A program made the translations under genes and the position numbers. The notes under the pieces are model-generated. The model saw only the letters and a program-made list of their open reading frames with translations, did no database searches and had not been told where the DNA came from. Positions 7,771 to 15,638 of a stretch of 44,477 nucleotides of DNA are shown here, in pieces. The stretch comes from Cytobacillus oceanisediminis (GTDB lineage: Bacteria; Bacillota; Bacilli; Bacillales; Cytobacillaceae), in NCBI RefSeq assembly GCF_007830235.1, contig NZ_VLKI01000028.1:1-44477 (forward strand). The letters are read 5' to 3'. Within the stretch, counting starts at the first letter, position 1. Each line of letters begins with the position of its first letter.

Positions 7771-7965
7771 GTTTTTATTTTTCATTTTAAAATGGAAACC
7801 AACCATTCGCAGGCCTGTGCCAAGATCGAATGTGGCAATAATGATTAGAAAATAGGTGAAGAATCCCCATGCTTCTTCACGCTGTATATTCTGAATGGCT
7901 ATAAAGGTAAAAAGACATCCCAGCAGGATGTAAACGATGCCTGAAAACAAAGGTGTGCTTCTCAT
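7762..7965 (-). CDS. ydiK: Small membrane protein, YdiK-like
   Basis: This 67-aa protein has two predicted membrane spans (about residues 7-24 and 35-55) and a basic tail ending KMKNKNKK. Its place beside tatC and its two-span layout match B. subtilis ydiK, a gene of unknown function. The start is taken as the ATG at 7965 with GGAGG 6 nt upstream; a TTG directly before it is also possible. It lies downstream of ydiL on the same strand, separated by a repeat element. Confidence 0.8.
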   Translation of the reverse strand: MRSTPLFSGIVYILLGCLFTFIAIQNIQREEAWGFFTYFLIIIATFDLGTGLRMVGFHFKMKNKNKK

Positions 7966-7976
7966 CAAAATCCTCC

Positions 7977-8114
7977 AATAAAGTGAAACTTCACTCAGCG
8001 GAGCGGTTTTCTTCGCTGAGTGTTAGTTGAACAAATCGGGCCTTTACGGGCAGTTGGCTATCATTATCGTACCTCGTCCTATTACTGAAATCGATAGTGG
8101 CGGCTTACTGCCCG
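7977..8114. repeat. Dispersed intergenic repeat, family 1 copy B
   Basis: It shares AATAAAGTGAAACTT and GTTAGTTGA with copy A at 5157. The stem between those blocks is CACTCAGCG/CGCTGAGTG here but CCATCAAC/GTTGATGG in copy A, so pairing is kept while sequence changes. Further palindromic segments (ACGGGCAGT/ACTGCCCGT and CTATC/GATAG) follow. The element fills the whole ydiL-ydiK gap, touching the ydiK ribosome site on one side and the ydiL stop codon on the other. Confidence 0.75.
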
Positions 8115-8849
8115 TTAGACTGCGATAAAGCTGATAAAGCTTTGTACATTTTCCATTTCCTTCATCCACTTCTCCAGGTTGCCCTGATTAAGCTGAATGA
8201 CTGCAACAAGAGTATTCATGGCGACGTGGGCAAAAATCGGTACGATTATCCGTTTTGTTTTTACATATAGGAAAGCAAAGGTAAAGCCCATGGCCGAATA
8301 TAGAAGAATATGTTCAGGTTCAAAATGGGCAAGAGCAAAAATTACAGAGCTGATCAAGGCAGATAGGAAGAAGTTAAATCGTTTATAAAGAGAACCGAAA
8401 ATAATCTTCCTGAATACGATTTCTTCCAGGATGGGCCCAACAACTGAACTAATCAAGATTACGACAGGGGAGGCTTCAATGATCCGGATGATTTGCTGTG
8501 TGTTTTCAGATCCCATTTCAACGCCGATCATGTTTTCAATGCTTGCAGCTGTAGCTTGAGCGATTAATGCTAAAAATATGCCTCCAATTGCCCAGCCAGC
8601 TGCACTTGCTGCAGAAGAAGCATCTCTTGGGGCCAAGCCCATTTTCATCTCTTTTCTCAGTAAAAGAAGGGTAATGACCAATGTAATAGTGAAACTGATG
8701 ACCAGCCAATAGGCTACCGCCAGTATGTGCATGTTTTCGGGATTCTGTCCCAGGAAGTCTGCAATTAACATGATCAGCGGAACGCCGAAAAGACTTGAAA
8801 GCTGCATAGCTATATAAGCTATTAAAATAATCCAGTATTCCTTCTTCAA
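8115..8849 (-). CDS. ydiL: CPBP family intramembrane metalloprotease (YdiL-like)
   Basis: This is a multi-span membrane protein of 244 aa in the CPBP/Abi (CAAX-protease-like) family, putative intramembrane glutamic/zinc proteases. The motifs are visible in order: EEIVFR (E-E-x-x-x-R, about residue 145), FALAHF (F-x-x-x-H) and a later HVAMN. Around seven hydrophobic segments surround them. The start is a TTG at 8849 with AAGGGG 8 nt upstream; no in-frame ATG lies nearby. Gene order ydiK-ydiL-groES matches B. subtilis. The substrate is unknown. Confidence 0.88.
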   Translation of the reverse strand: MKKEYWIILIAYIAMQLSSLFGVPLIMLIADFLGQNPENMHILAVAYWLVISFTITLVITLLLLRKEMKMGLAPRDASSAASAAGWAIGGIFLALIAQATAASIENMIGVEMGSENTQQIIRIIEASPVVILISSVVGPILEEIVFRKIIFGSLYKRFNFFLSALISSVIFALAHFEPEHILLYSAMGFTFAFLYVKTKRIIVPIFAHVAMNTLVAVIQLNQGNLEKWMKEMENVQSFISFIAV

Positions 8850-9064
8850 AATGTTTACCCCTTAAGATTGATGGTTTTAATACATGTACTAAAGCCATTT
8901 TACTCTTAAAAAGGAGTCGGTTTCAAATCTCAGCACTGTATCACGGATTTTTTAGCTGACTGACTAAAAAGAATACAAATGAAGCATACTTAGTGGGTTG
9001 TTTGTGTCGAATTTTGACGTGTTTTGGACGGTGCAAATTTTTTTAAAAAATTTAAGCTTCACCC

Positions 9065-9096
9065 TTGCAAATGGAAATGAGATTCATTAATATAAT
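9065..9096 (+). promoter_or_regulatory. Candidate groE promoter
   Basis: A perfect -10 TATAAT at 9091-9096 sits 7 nt before the CIRCE operator. The best -35 match is TTGCAA at 9065-9070, but the 20-nt spacing is longer than usual, so only the -10 is well supported. Confidence 0.55.
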
Positions 9097-9103
9097 AATT
9101 GTG

Positions 9104-9130
9104 TTAGCACTCGATTAGAGAGAGTGCTAA
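9104..9130 (+). promoter_or_regulatory. CIRCE operator (HrcA binding site)
   Basis: The sequence is exactly TTAGCACTC-N9-GAGTGCTAA, the HrcA repressor operator. It lies just downstream of the -10 and in the groES leader, so the groESL operon should be class I heat-shock regulated. hrcA itself is not in the window. Confidence 0.97.
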
Positions 9131-9172
9131 TAAATAAAAATATTTACATATTATTTGAGGAGGTTGTTTCAC

Positions 9173-9457
9173 TTGTTAAAGCCACTAGGTGATCGAATTA
9201 TTATCGAGCTTGTTGAAACTGAAGAAAAAACTGCAAGCGGCATCGTACTGCCGGACACTGCTAAGGAAAAGCCTCAAGAAGGTAAAGTTGTAGCTGTGGG
9301 AACTGGCCGCGTTCTTGAAAATGGTGAGCGCGTTGCTCTTGAAGTTGCTGACGGAGACCGCATTATCTTCTCAAAATATGCTGGTACTGAAGTGAAGTAC
9401 GAAGGCAAAGAATACTTAATTTTACGTGAAAACGATATTCTTGCTGTAATTGGCTAA
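9173..9457 (+). CDS. groES: Co-chaperonin GroES
   Basis: GroES is the heptameric lid of the GroEL folding chamber. Translation is taken from a TTG at 9173, which gives LKPLGDRIIIE at the start and the standard 94 aa. GAGGAGG at 9156-9162 is correctly spaced for it, while a TTG at 9155 would put that ribosome site inside the gene. The mobile loop region (ETEEKTASGIVLPDTAKEKP) and the GRVLENG turn are conserved. It is preceded by CIRCE and followed 66 nt later by groEL. Confidence 0.96.
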   Translation: MLKPLGDRIIIELVETEEKTASGIVLPDTAKEKPQEGKVVAVGTGRVLENGERVALEVADGDRIIFSKYAGTEVKYEGKEYLILRENDILAVIG

Positions 9458-9523
9458 TAGCCTAAGTACGTTAGATTTTAAAAACCGATAAAAAGCTAAA
9501 AAATTAGAGGAGGTTTTTTATAA

Positions 9524-11155
9524 ATGGCTAAAGAGATTAAATTTAGTGAAGAAGCTCGCCGCGCGATGCTTCGCGGTGTAGATTCCCTTGCAAATGCAGT
9601 AAAAGTAACTCTTGGACCTAAAGGACGCAACGTGGTTCTTGAGAAAAAATTCGGTTCTCCGTTAATCACTAATGATGGTGTTACAATTGCGAAAGAAATC
9701 GAATTAGAAGATGCTTTTGAAAACATGGGTGCGAAGCTTGTTGCTGAAGTTGCAAGCAAAACAAACGATGTTGCTGGTGACGGTACAACAACTGCCACAG
9801 TTCTTGCACAGGCGATGATCCGTGAAGGACTTAAGAACGTTACTGCAGGCGCTAACCCAATGGGTATCCGCAAAGGTATCGAAAAAGCGGTTGTTACTGC
9901 TGTTGAAGAATTAAAAGCTATTTCAAAACCAATTGAAAACAAGGAATCAATTGCTCAAGTTGCAGCGATTTCTGCAGCTGACAATGAAGTTGGCCAATTG
10001 ATTGCTGAAGCTATGGAGCGCGTTGGCAACGACGGTGTTATCACAATTGAAGAATCTAAAGGATTCACTACTGAGCTTGATGTGGTAGAAGGTATGCAGT
10101 TCGACCGCGGATATGCTTCTCCATACATGGTAACAGATTCTGATAAGATGGAAGCGGTTCTTGAAAACCCTTATATCTTAATCACTGATAAGAAGATTAC
10201 TAGCATCCAGGAAATCCTTCCTGTCCTTGAGCAGGTTGTACAGCAAGGCAAGCCACTATTGCTTGTAGCTGAGGATGTTGAAGGTGAAGCATTGGCTACA
10301 TTGGTAGTTAACAAGCTTCGCGGAACTTTCAATGCAGTTGCTGTTAAAGCTCCTGGCTTCGGTGACCGCCGTAAGGCAATGTTAGAAGACATCGCGATCC
10401 TAACTGGCGGTGAAGTGATTACAGAAGAGCTTGGCCGTGACCTTAAGTCTGCTACAATCGACTCTTTAGGACGTGCTACTAAAGTAGTTGTTACAAAAGA
10501 AAACACTACGATCGTTGAAGGTGCTGGAGACAGCGCGCAAATCGGCGGACGTGTGAACCAAATCCGTACTCAAATGGAAGAAACAACTTCTGAATTTGAC
10601 CGCGAAAAATTACAAGAGCGCCTAGCTAAGCTTGCTGGCGGTGTTGCAGTTGTTAAGGTTGGTGCTGCAACTGAAACTGAATTGAAAGAGCGCAAGCTTC
10701 GCATCGAAGACGCCCTTAACTCTACACGTGCAGCTGTAGAAGAAGGCATCGTTTCCGGTGGTGGTGTTGCCCTTCTAAACGTATACAATAAAGTGGCTGC
10801 TATCGAGGCTGAAGGCGATGAAGCAACTGGTGTTAACATCGTATTGCGTGCGATGGAAGAGCCAGTCCGCACAATCGCTCACAATGCCGGACTAGAAGGT
10901 TCTATCATTGTTGACCGCTTAAAACGCGAAGCAGTTGGAACTGGCTTCAACGCTGCTACTGGCGAGTGGGTAAACATGATCGAAGCCGGTATCGTTGACC
11001 CAACTAAAGTAACTCGTTCAGCTCTTCAAAACGCTGGATCTGTTGCGGCTATGTTCTTAACAACAGAGGCTGTTGTTGCTGACAAGCCGGAAGAAAACGC
11101 TGCTCCTGCAATGCCTGATATGGGCGGAATGGGCGGAATGGGCGGCATGATGTAA
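9524..11155 (+). CDS. groEL: Chaperonin GroEL
   Basis: This is the 60-kDa ATP-dependent chaperonin, 543 aa. The N-terminal MAKEIKFSEEARRAMLRG, the nucleotide-binding LGPKGRNVVL and GDGTTTATVLAQ motifs, and the C-terminal Gly-Gly-Met repeat tail (GGMGGMGGMGGMM) are all present. Codon use is unusually uniform, as in highly expressed genes. It is co-transcribed with groES under CIRCE control and followed by a terminator. Confidence 0.98.
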   Translation: MAKEIKFSEEARRAMLRGVDSLANAVKVTLGPKGRNVVLEKKFGSPLITNDGVTIAKEIELEDAFENMGAKLVAEVASKTNDVAGDGTTTATVLAQAMIREGLKNVTAGANPMGIRKGIEKAVVTAVEELKAISKPIENKESIAQVAAISAADNEVGQLIAEAMERVGNDGVITIEESKGFTTELDVVEGMQFDRGYASPYMVTDSDKMEAVLENPYILITDKKITSIQEILPVLEQVVQQGKPLLLVAEDVEGEALATLVVNKLRGTFNAVAVKAPGFGDRRKAMLEDIAILTGGEVITEELGRDLKSATIDSLGRATKVVVTKENTTIVEGAGDSAQIGGRVNQIRTQMEETTSEFDREKLQERLAKLAGGVAVVKVGAATETELKERKLRIEDALNSTRAAVEEGIVSGGGVALLNVYNKVAAIEAEGDEATGVNIVLRAMEEPVRTIAHNAGLEGSIIVDRLKREAVGTGFNAATGEWVNMIEAGIVDPTKVTRSALQNAGSVAAMFLTTEAVVADKPEENAAPAMPDMGGMGGMGGMM

Positions 11156-11225
11156 TAAGCATATAAACCTTTACAAAAGGTATATGCCCATCATTTGCTC
11201 ATACTGAGAAAATGCTGAATAATAA

Positions 11226-11272
11226 AAAGGTCTTTCATCAGTTCGCAGAAACTGGTGGGGGGCCTTTTTTAT
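11226..11272 (+). terminator. Terminator after groEL
   Basis: A long hairpin with G-U pairs (AAGGTC..ATCAGTT against AACTGGT..GGCCTT) is followed by six T. It probably ends the groESL transcript. Confidence 0.75.
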
Positions 11273-11274
11273 TT

Positions 11275-11358
11275 TTGAAGTATAGTATTTTAAGTTTCAC
11301 AAGTGTTATTGAAGATGTAGCTGTGGATTTTCTGAAAGAAGAAGGGTATATAGATTAA
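11275..11358 (+). other. Possible C-terminal gene remnant
   Basis: An open stretch without a start codon translates to VIEDVAVDFLKEEGYID and a stop, and has its own strong terminator 20 nt later. It could be the tail of a deleted gene, but it is too short to assign and may be chance. Confidence 0.25.
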
Positions 11359-11377
11359 AAATAAATCCTAATTAAAA

Positions 11378-11409
11378 AGGGCTGCGGAAATTTCCGCAGT
11401 CCTTTTTTA
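11378..11409 (+). terminator. Intrinsic terminator (no intact upstream gene)
   Basis: GGGCTGCGGAAA/TTTCCGCAGTCC is a 12-bp stem followed by a T tract. It is a second terminator after groEL, perhaps left behind by a lost gene. Confidence 0.88.
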
Positions 11410-11588
11410 TGTGATCAAAGACTTATCCAATAAGGAAAATGTAGGATATTTATTTATCTGAATATTAATTCTATTAGCTGATTTACAATCCCCATTTGAA
11501 AAGGCATGATATTAATAATTCGGTTTTCGAATTAAATTGCCGGCTTATGGTTTTAGCTTTAGTAAACATTTCAATGGGAGGTTTGAAA

Positions 11589-12776
11589 ATGAAGAAAAAG
11601 ACTTTATGGCAAGTCCTAAGTTCAGCAGCACTGGCAGCATCAATCCTTGTTCCCCAAGTGAGTTTTGCTGAGGGTGCAAAACCTGTTACAGAAGAAAATG
11701 TATCAATCAATGGTTTTGTTGATTATGAAGAAATGAAGCAAAAGTTAAACCTGATCGAAAAATCATCCAATGGGCTAGTCGAGGTGGAATCAGCAGGGAA
11801 AACCAATCAGGATAGAGATATCTTTTCTGTCCGGGTAGGCCATGGAGATAAGGTTGTACTGGTACAGAGTGAAATCCATGGAAATGAAAAGACAGGTACT
11901 GCCGCTTTACTGAATATTCTTCAATTTTTGGGCTCAAGCCAATCAGAGGAAGCAAAAAGAATTAGGGAAGAATTAACGATTGTAGCTATTCCGATGATGA
12001 ACGCTGACGGATCTGAATTGGACAGGCGCGGTAATGTCATGACATGGGAAGAAGTTCGGGAACAGTTCCCTCAATTACATAGTGCGCAGCCAACATGGAA
12101 CTATTATACCCGCACCCTGCAAGGGGACAACTATTCCACAGCTCCAGGATTTGATGTAAACCGTGACTTCAATCCTGATTTAAATTACGTACCTAAAGCA
12201 GAGGACTTTCCGGGTAATTCAAGTACACCAGGCTGGTATATTACACCTGAGTCGCAAACAGTCCGAGATGTTTATAAGAGTTTACAAGACGAATTTGGAA
12301 AGGTAGAAGTATTTTTAGACCTCCATCACCAAAACTTCTATAAGATTGAAGGAACGGATACAGAGGTGACCATGTCCATTTCTGCAGACTTTGTACCAGA
12401 TCCAAGCTCTCAAGAGGGTGCAAAGTATAACGAATATGCGGAGAAATACCGTTTTGATTTTTCCCGCCAGCTAAATGTTGCGCTTTATGATGCACTCCAA
12501 GAAAAAGGCAATTCTGTGTTTACAAATATCTCTTTATACGACCAAGATCTAGACTTGCCTGGAACAGCCTTGGGATCCTTCGCATTAAACGGAAGCGGGG
12601 TTGTCTTATTTGAGGTAAAGGGCCAAACGCAGAACTATGGCCAAAAAATGAAGGGGCAGCTAGTTAAAACGGTAGAAACTGGTGTAATGGGAATCATCAA
12701 TGGTGTGGCAGATGGTAGTGTTTATAATTTAAATCCAGAGGAATATAATGAAATTCCGAACAGGGAACGTTATTAA
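11589..12776 (+). CDS. Secreted M14 family zinc carboxypeptidase
   Basis: An exported metallo-carboxypeptidase of 395 aa. The ATG at 11589 is preferred: GGGAGGT precedes it and the protein then opens with a clear Sec signal peptide (MKKKTLWQ..., hydrophobic core, cleavage after VSFA, about residue 27). Zinc ligands fit M14: H97 and E100 in SEIHGNEKTG, then H246 in FLDLHH. GFDVNRDFNPD supplies the substrate-carboxylate Arg/Asn pair, and FEVKGQTQNYG near the C-terminus supplies the catalytic Glu. The specificity (peptide or murein) cannot be told. It stands alone, converging on a DUF421 gene. Confidence 0.88.
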   Translation: MKKKTLWQVLSSAALAASILVPQVSFAEGAKPVTEENVSINGFVDYEEMKQKLNLIEKSSNGLVEVESAGKTNQDRDIFSVRVGHGDKVVLVQSEIHGNEKTGTAALLNILQFLGSSQSEEAKRIREELTIVAIPMMNADGSELDRRGNVMTWEEVREQFPQLHSAQPTWNYYTRTLQGDNYSTAPGFDVNRDFNPDLNYVPKAEDFPGNSSTPGWYITPESQTVRDVYKSLQDEFGKVEVFLDLHHQNFYKIEGTDTEVTMSISADFVPDPSSQEGAKYNEYAEKYRFDFSRQLNVALYDALQEKGNSVFTNISLYDQDLDLPGTALGSFALNGSGVVLFEVKGQTQNYGQKMKGQLVKTVETGVMGIINGVADGSVYNLNPEEYNEIPNRERY

Positions 12777-12790
12777 GTAAACTAGTAAAA

Positions 12791-12823
12791 AGCTGATGAT
12801 TCTGACAAGAACATCAGCTTTTT
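12791..12823. terminator. Terminator between carboxypeptidase and DUF421 genes
   Basis: AGCTGATG/CATCAGCT with an A run on the left and a T run on the right can serve both converging genes. Confidence 0.82.
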
Positions 12824-12827
12824 ATAT

Positions 12828-13454
12828 TTACTGCAAATGTCCAGGTATATTGTCTTTGGGAGATTCTTCAGCTATTTCTGTAAAAATATCCTCTTTATTT
12901 TCTGGAAGGATATGAATGGAGAAACCCTTGGAAAATGCGGGTTCTAATAAATTAATCAGCTGTTGGACGTCGGCTTGAAGCTGCTGGAATTCCTTTTTAG
13001 TGACAGGCTGGGCCTCTTCCTTTAATTCATAGCCAACCTGGCCGTTTGGCTCCAGGGTTGCCCATCTTACGTCACTGATTACGGCCACATTATGCTGCCT
13101 CAGCTTCATTTCCAGCTGGTCAACTGTAAAGCGCAGTTTTCTCAAGTTTTCCTCATTTAGTTCTCCTTCCTCAATAATAATTTTGGATTGTCCTGTAATG
13201 AATTTCTCAAATTTATCGGATTTGATTTGTACGTATTCCATGATGATTAATGTAAGGACAAGAATGAGGCCAACAGCAAGAGTGGTCCAAATGCTGTCTC
13301 CTGAAACAGGCTCGATTAATAAAGAACCGATGCCGATCATGATAACCACCTGAGCCAAAGTCATTTGCGAAATGGACTTTCTGCCTGCCAGCCTTAACAG
13401 CAAGGTACCGCCAATCACAACAAGGATTGGTTCCCAGATCCAGTCAAATCCCAT
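12828..13454 (-). CDS. DUF421 (YetF/YcaP-type) membrane protein
   Basis: A membrane protein of 208 aa with three N-terminal hydrophobic segments (WIWEPILVVIGGTLLLRLAG; LAQVVIMIGIGSLLI; WTTLAVGLILVLTLII) and a cytoplasmic DUF421 domain containing the hallmark GRKSISQMT, the IIEEGELNEENLRKLRFTV region and DVRWATLEPNGQVGYEL. Such proteins are common in Bacillus (YetF, YrbG, YkjA, YdfR); some are linked to spore germination or stress, but the function is not settled. The ATG at 13454 has AGGAGG 7 nt upstream and is preferred over a start six codons earlier. Confidence 0.88.
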   Translation of the reverse strand: MGFDWIWEPILVVIGGTLLLRLAGRKSISQMTLAQVVIMIGIGSLLIEPVSGDSIWTTLAVGLILVLTLIIMEYVQIKSDKFEKFITGQSKIIIEEGELNEENLRKLRFTVDQLEMKLRQHNVAVISDVRWATLEPNGQVGYELKEEAQPVTKKEFQQLQADVQQLINLLEPAFSKGFSIHILPENKEDIFTEIAEESPKDNIPGHLQ

Positions 13455-13596
13455 CGTTATCCTCCTTTGCATGTTTTTTAATAGTCTCCCACAATAAGCT
13501 GCTGCTTATTGGCTTTTATATATTTATTTAACTAATAATAGATTTCCTATTGTTTCAATGTCATTAAACGTGTTATTATCAAAATATTATAAAATT

Positions 13597-13611
13597 TTCG
13601 AAACGCTTACA
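13597..13611 (+). promoter_or_regulatory. Possible catabolite-responsive (cre) element
   Basis: The 15-mer here differs by one base from the consensus WTGNAANCGNWNNCW. It lies 48 nt before the TrpX-like gene and about 18 nt after a TATTAT that could be its -10 (13574-13579), a position that would allow CcpA repression. One mismatch in an AT-rich region makes this weak evidence. Confidence 0.3.
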
Positions 13612-13658
13612 AGATTACATCATAGGTACATAAGAAAAATTTGCCGGGGGGATTAGGG

Positions 13659-14657
13659 ATGAAGAAGATTATGGCCATTTTAGTATGCGGAGCTTTATTA
13701 TTGCTGGCTGCATGCGGATCAGGAAACGAGGAAAGCAGCGGGGAAGCTGCTGAAAAGAAAACGGTGAAAATCGGGATAACCCAAATTGTTGAACATCCGT
13801 CTTTGGATTCAGCGAGAGAAGGTTTTATAGCAGCATTAAAGGATGCTGGCTATGAAGAGGGAAAGAACCTTAAAATAGACTTCCAAAATGCACAGGGAGA
13901 TATGAACAATAACATGTCCATTGCCCAGAATCTTGTTGCAGATAAAAATGATTTAATCCTGGCTATCGCCACTGCAAGTGCCCAATCTGTGGTTCAGTCT
14001 ACAAAGGATATTCCAATCCTGTTTACAGCCATTACGGATCCGGTAGGAGCGGAACTTGTACAAAGCATGGAAGAGCCAGGGGGGAATGCTACGGGGACAT
14101 CTGACACACATCCAGATGCCATCAAGAATACGATCAACTCGATTAAAACATTCGTTCCAGATGCCAAAAAGGTTGGGATCATCTACAATGATGGAGAACC
14201 TAACTCGGTTGTGAATGTAAAACATGCGAAGGAAGCAATTGAAGAACTTGGACTTGAAGCAGTAGAAACAACTATTTCTACAAGCTCAGAAGTAAAGCAG
14301 GCTGCAGAGTCTTTAGTAGGCCGTGCAGATGTGTTTTATATTCCTAAGGATAATACAGTTGTCTCAGCACTTGAATCTGTACTTACTGTAGCAAATGAAA
14401 AAGACATACCATCCTTTGTTGGTGAAAGCGATTCTGTAAAACGCGGTGGATTTGCTTCTTATGGTTTTGAATACCATGATCTTGGTTACACAACTGGCCA
14501 AATGGCCGTTGAAATCCTCGAAGGCAAAAAGCCAAGCGAAATTCCAGTCGGTTACCCTGAAAGCCTTGAGCTTGTGATTAATAAAAAAGCTGCGGAAGAA
14601 CAGGGCATTACTTTGACGGAAGAGATGCTGAAGGATGCTAAGGTGGTAGGGGAATAA
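13659..14657 (+). CDS. ABC transporter substrate-binding lipoprotein, TrpX/COG2984 type
   Basis: A lipoprotein of 332 aa whose lipobox LLAAC places the modified Cys at 19. The mature part follows the periplasmic-binding-protein-like pattern of the tryptophan/tyrosine-type family: VKIGITQIVEHPSLD, then ILFTAITDPVGAELV, then TGTSDTHP, then KKVGIIYNDGEPNS, then YGFEYHDLGYTTGQMAVEIL. The ATG at 13659 has GGGGGGA just upstream. The ABC permease and ATPase that normally follow are absent: a terminator comes directly after the stop. The ligand is probably an aromatic amino acid or similar small molecule, but that is only a family inference. Confidence 0.88.
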   Translation: MKKIMAILVCGALLLLAACGSGNEESSGEAAEKKTVKIGITQIVEHPSLDSAREGFIAALKDAGYEEGKNLKIDFQNAQGDMNNNMSIAQNLVADKNDLILAIATASAQSVVQSTKDIPILFTAITDPVGAELVQSMEEPGGNATGTSDTHPDAIKNTINSIKTFVPDAKKVGIIYNDGEPNSVVNVKHAKEAIEELGLEAVETTISTSSEVKQAAESLVGRADVFYIPKDNTVVSALESVLTVANEKDIPSFVGESDSVKRGGFASYGFEYHDLGYTTGQMAVEILEGKKPSEIPVGYPESLELVINKKAAEEQGITLTEEMLKDAKVVGE

Positions 14658-14660
14658 AAT

Positions 14661-14700
14661 AAAACGATACAGCCAGAAGGAGTTGGCTGTATCGTTTTTT
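14661..14700 (+). terminator. Terminator after TrpX-like gene
   Basis: AAACGATACAGCCA pairs with TGGCTGTATCGTTT and is followed by a T run; a very stable 14-bp stem. Confidence 0.93.
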
Positions 14701-14707
14701 GTTTAAG

Positions 14708-14948
14708 GCTCTGTTAAAGCTTATTGTTGTTTTTTAGCACCCTGTTGATTGGAGCGGAAGGTACGAGCTCCTCGAAAATGCATTCGCATTTCCTTCGTGC
14801 GGTGTTATTTCAGGGAAGCTTATTCAAAGTCCTGCGGGAGTGCGGATCAAAGGGTGACCCCGCAGGAGCAAAGCGACGAGGAGGCTCCCGGACCGCCCGC
14901 GGAAAGGGAGTGCCTGCAGTGGAAATCAACAGGCAAATTTAACAGAGC
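14708..14948. repeat. MITE-like Bacillus repeat element
   Basis: The ends are perfect 11-bp inverted repeats (GCTCTGTTAAA at 14708-14718, TTTAACAGAGC at 14938-14948). Inside them is a second perfect inverted pair, CCTGTTGATT (14741-14750) and AATCAACAGG (14924-14933). The interior is GC-rich with GTCCTGCGGGAG/CCGCAGGAG and GACGAGGAGGCTCC blocks that I recognise from many Bacillus genomes. Open frames across it are non-coding noise. The segment from about 14770 to 14835 looks like an extra block set into the usual element. Confidence 0.8.
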
Positions 14949-15019
14949 TTTGTTTAGAGTTCATTGTTAGAGATTTATATTTTGTTATTAAAGACCCTTG
15001 AGCAGCTGCTATAGAGAAT

Positions 15020-15051
15020 AAAACTGTCTTCGATTTTGAAGGCAGTTTTTT
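15020..15051 (+). terminator. Orphan intrinsic terminator
   Basis: AAAACTGTCTTC pairs with GAAGGCAGTTTT and is followed by T residues. No intact gene lies between the preceding terminator at 14661 and this one, so it may mark a deleted gene. Confidence 0.8.
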
Positions 15052-15473
15052 ATTGTATAGAGATATGCCATTCTGACTATTTAAGGGACAAGGAAACTCC
15101 CATAATTGTTTAAACATGTATTTAGTACTTATCCGACTATCTACAGACCTCTTTTTAAACTTATAGTGAAATAAATCATCTGTCAGTGAAATATTACATT
15201 AATTTTTAGTTTCGAAATTATTTTTACTATCATCAATAATACCTAATTAAGTATTAAGGCAGCTGAAAGGTTGGAATTTTTAGTAAAACGAACCTAAAGA
15301 CCTATAATTTGTAATAATTGTAATAAGACTTGATGAAAATTAAAAAATATTTTATGAATATACATTCCATAGCCTCTATAGAGATAAGTCTTTATACCTA
15401 GGAAAAAATCTTGGTTTTGAAATGTTTATAGGAAAAAAATTACAGACATATTTCGACATTTTTAAAGGTGAGT

Positions 15474-15502
15474 TTGACGGATATGTGAACGCATGATAGT
15501 AA
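15474..15502 (+). promoter_or_regulatory. Candidate promoter upstream of the tad operon
   Basis: TTGACG at 15474-15479 is a good -35; 17 nt later TAGTAA is only a moderate -10. It lies about 140 nt before cpaB. Confidence 0.35.
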
Positions 15503-15540
15503 ATATATAGTATAAAAAAAGGAAAATTTTTAAAAATACA

Positions 15541-15566
15541 GTTTTACATAATTTTAAACGGGGTAA
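15541..15566 (+). promoter_or_regulatory. Candidate sigma-B-type promoter of the tad operon
   Basis: GTTTTA (15541-15546), a 14-nt spacer and GGGTAA (15561-15566) each differ by one base from the sigma-B consensus GTTTAA/GGGTAT. It ends 72 nt before cpaB. This is a motif match only. Confidence 0.35.
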
Positions 15567-15638
15567 ATAGCAGGAAATTAGTTTCCATATTTTTTCATAT
15601 AAATAAAATATATCCAGAATTAGGAGAGAAGATTTAGG

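Larger units (their letters stand above)
8850..9172. other. Divergent intergenic region ydiL / groES
   Basis: This 323-nt region holds the ydiL leader on one side and the groE promoter, CIRCE operator and groES ribosome site on the other. The middle (about 8900-9060) shows no gene or strong hairpin. Confidence 0.6.
14949..15638. other. AT-rich intergenic region before the tad locus
   Basis: About 690 nt, strongly A+T rich, with no gene-like frame. It contains an orphan terminator (15020-15051) and two promoter candidates near the right end. The rest shows no structure I can support. Confidence 0.7.

Noticed and set aside
14724..14970. Short plus-strand frames across the MITE-like element
   Set aside because: They lie within an inverted-repeat element, lack ribosome sites and show biased, non-protein-like composition.
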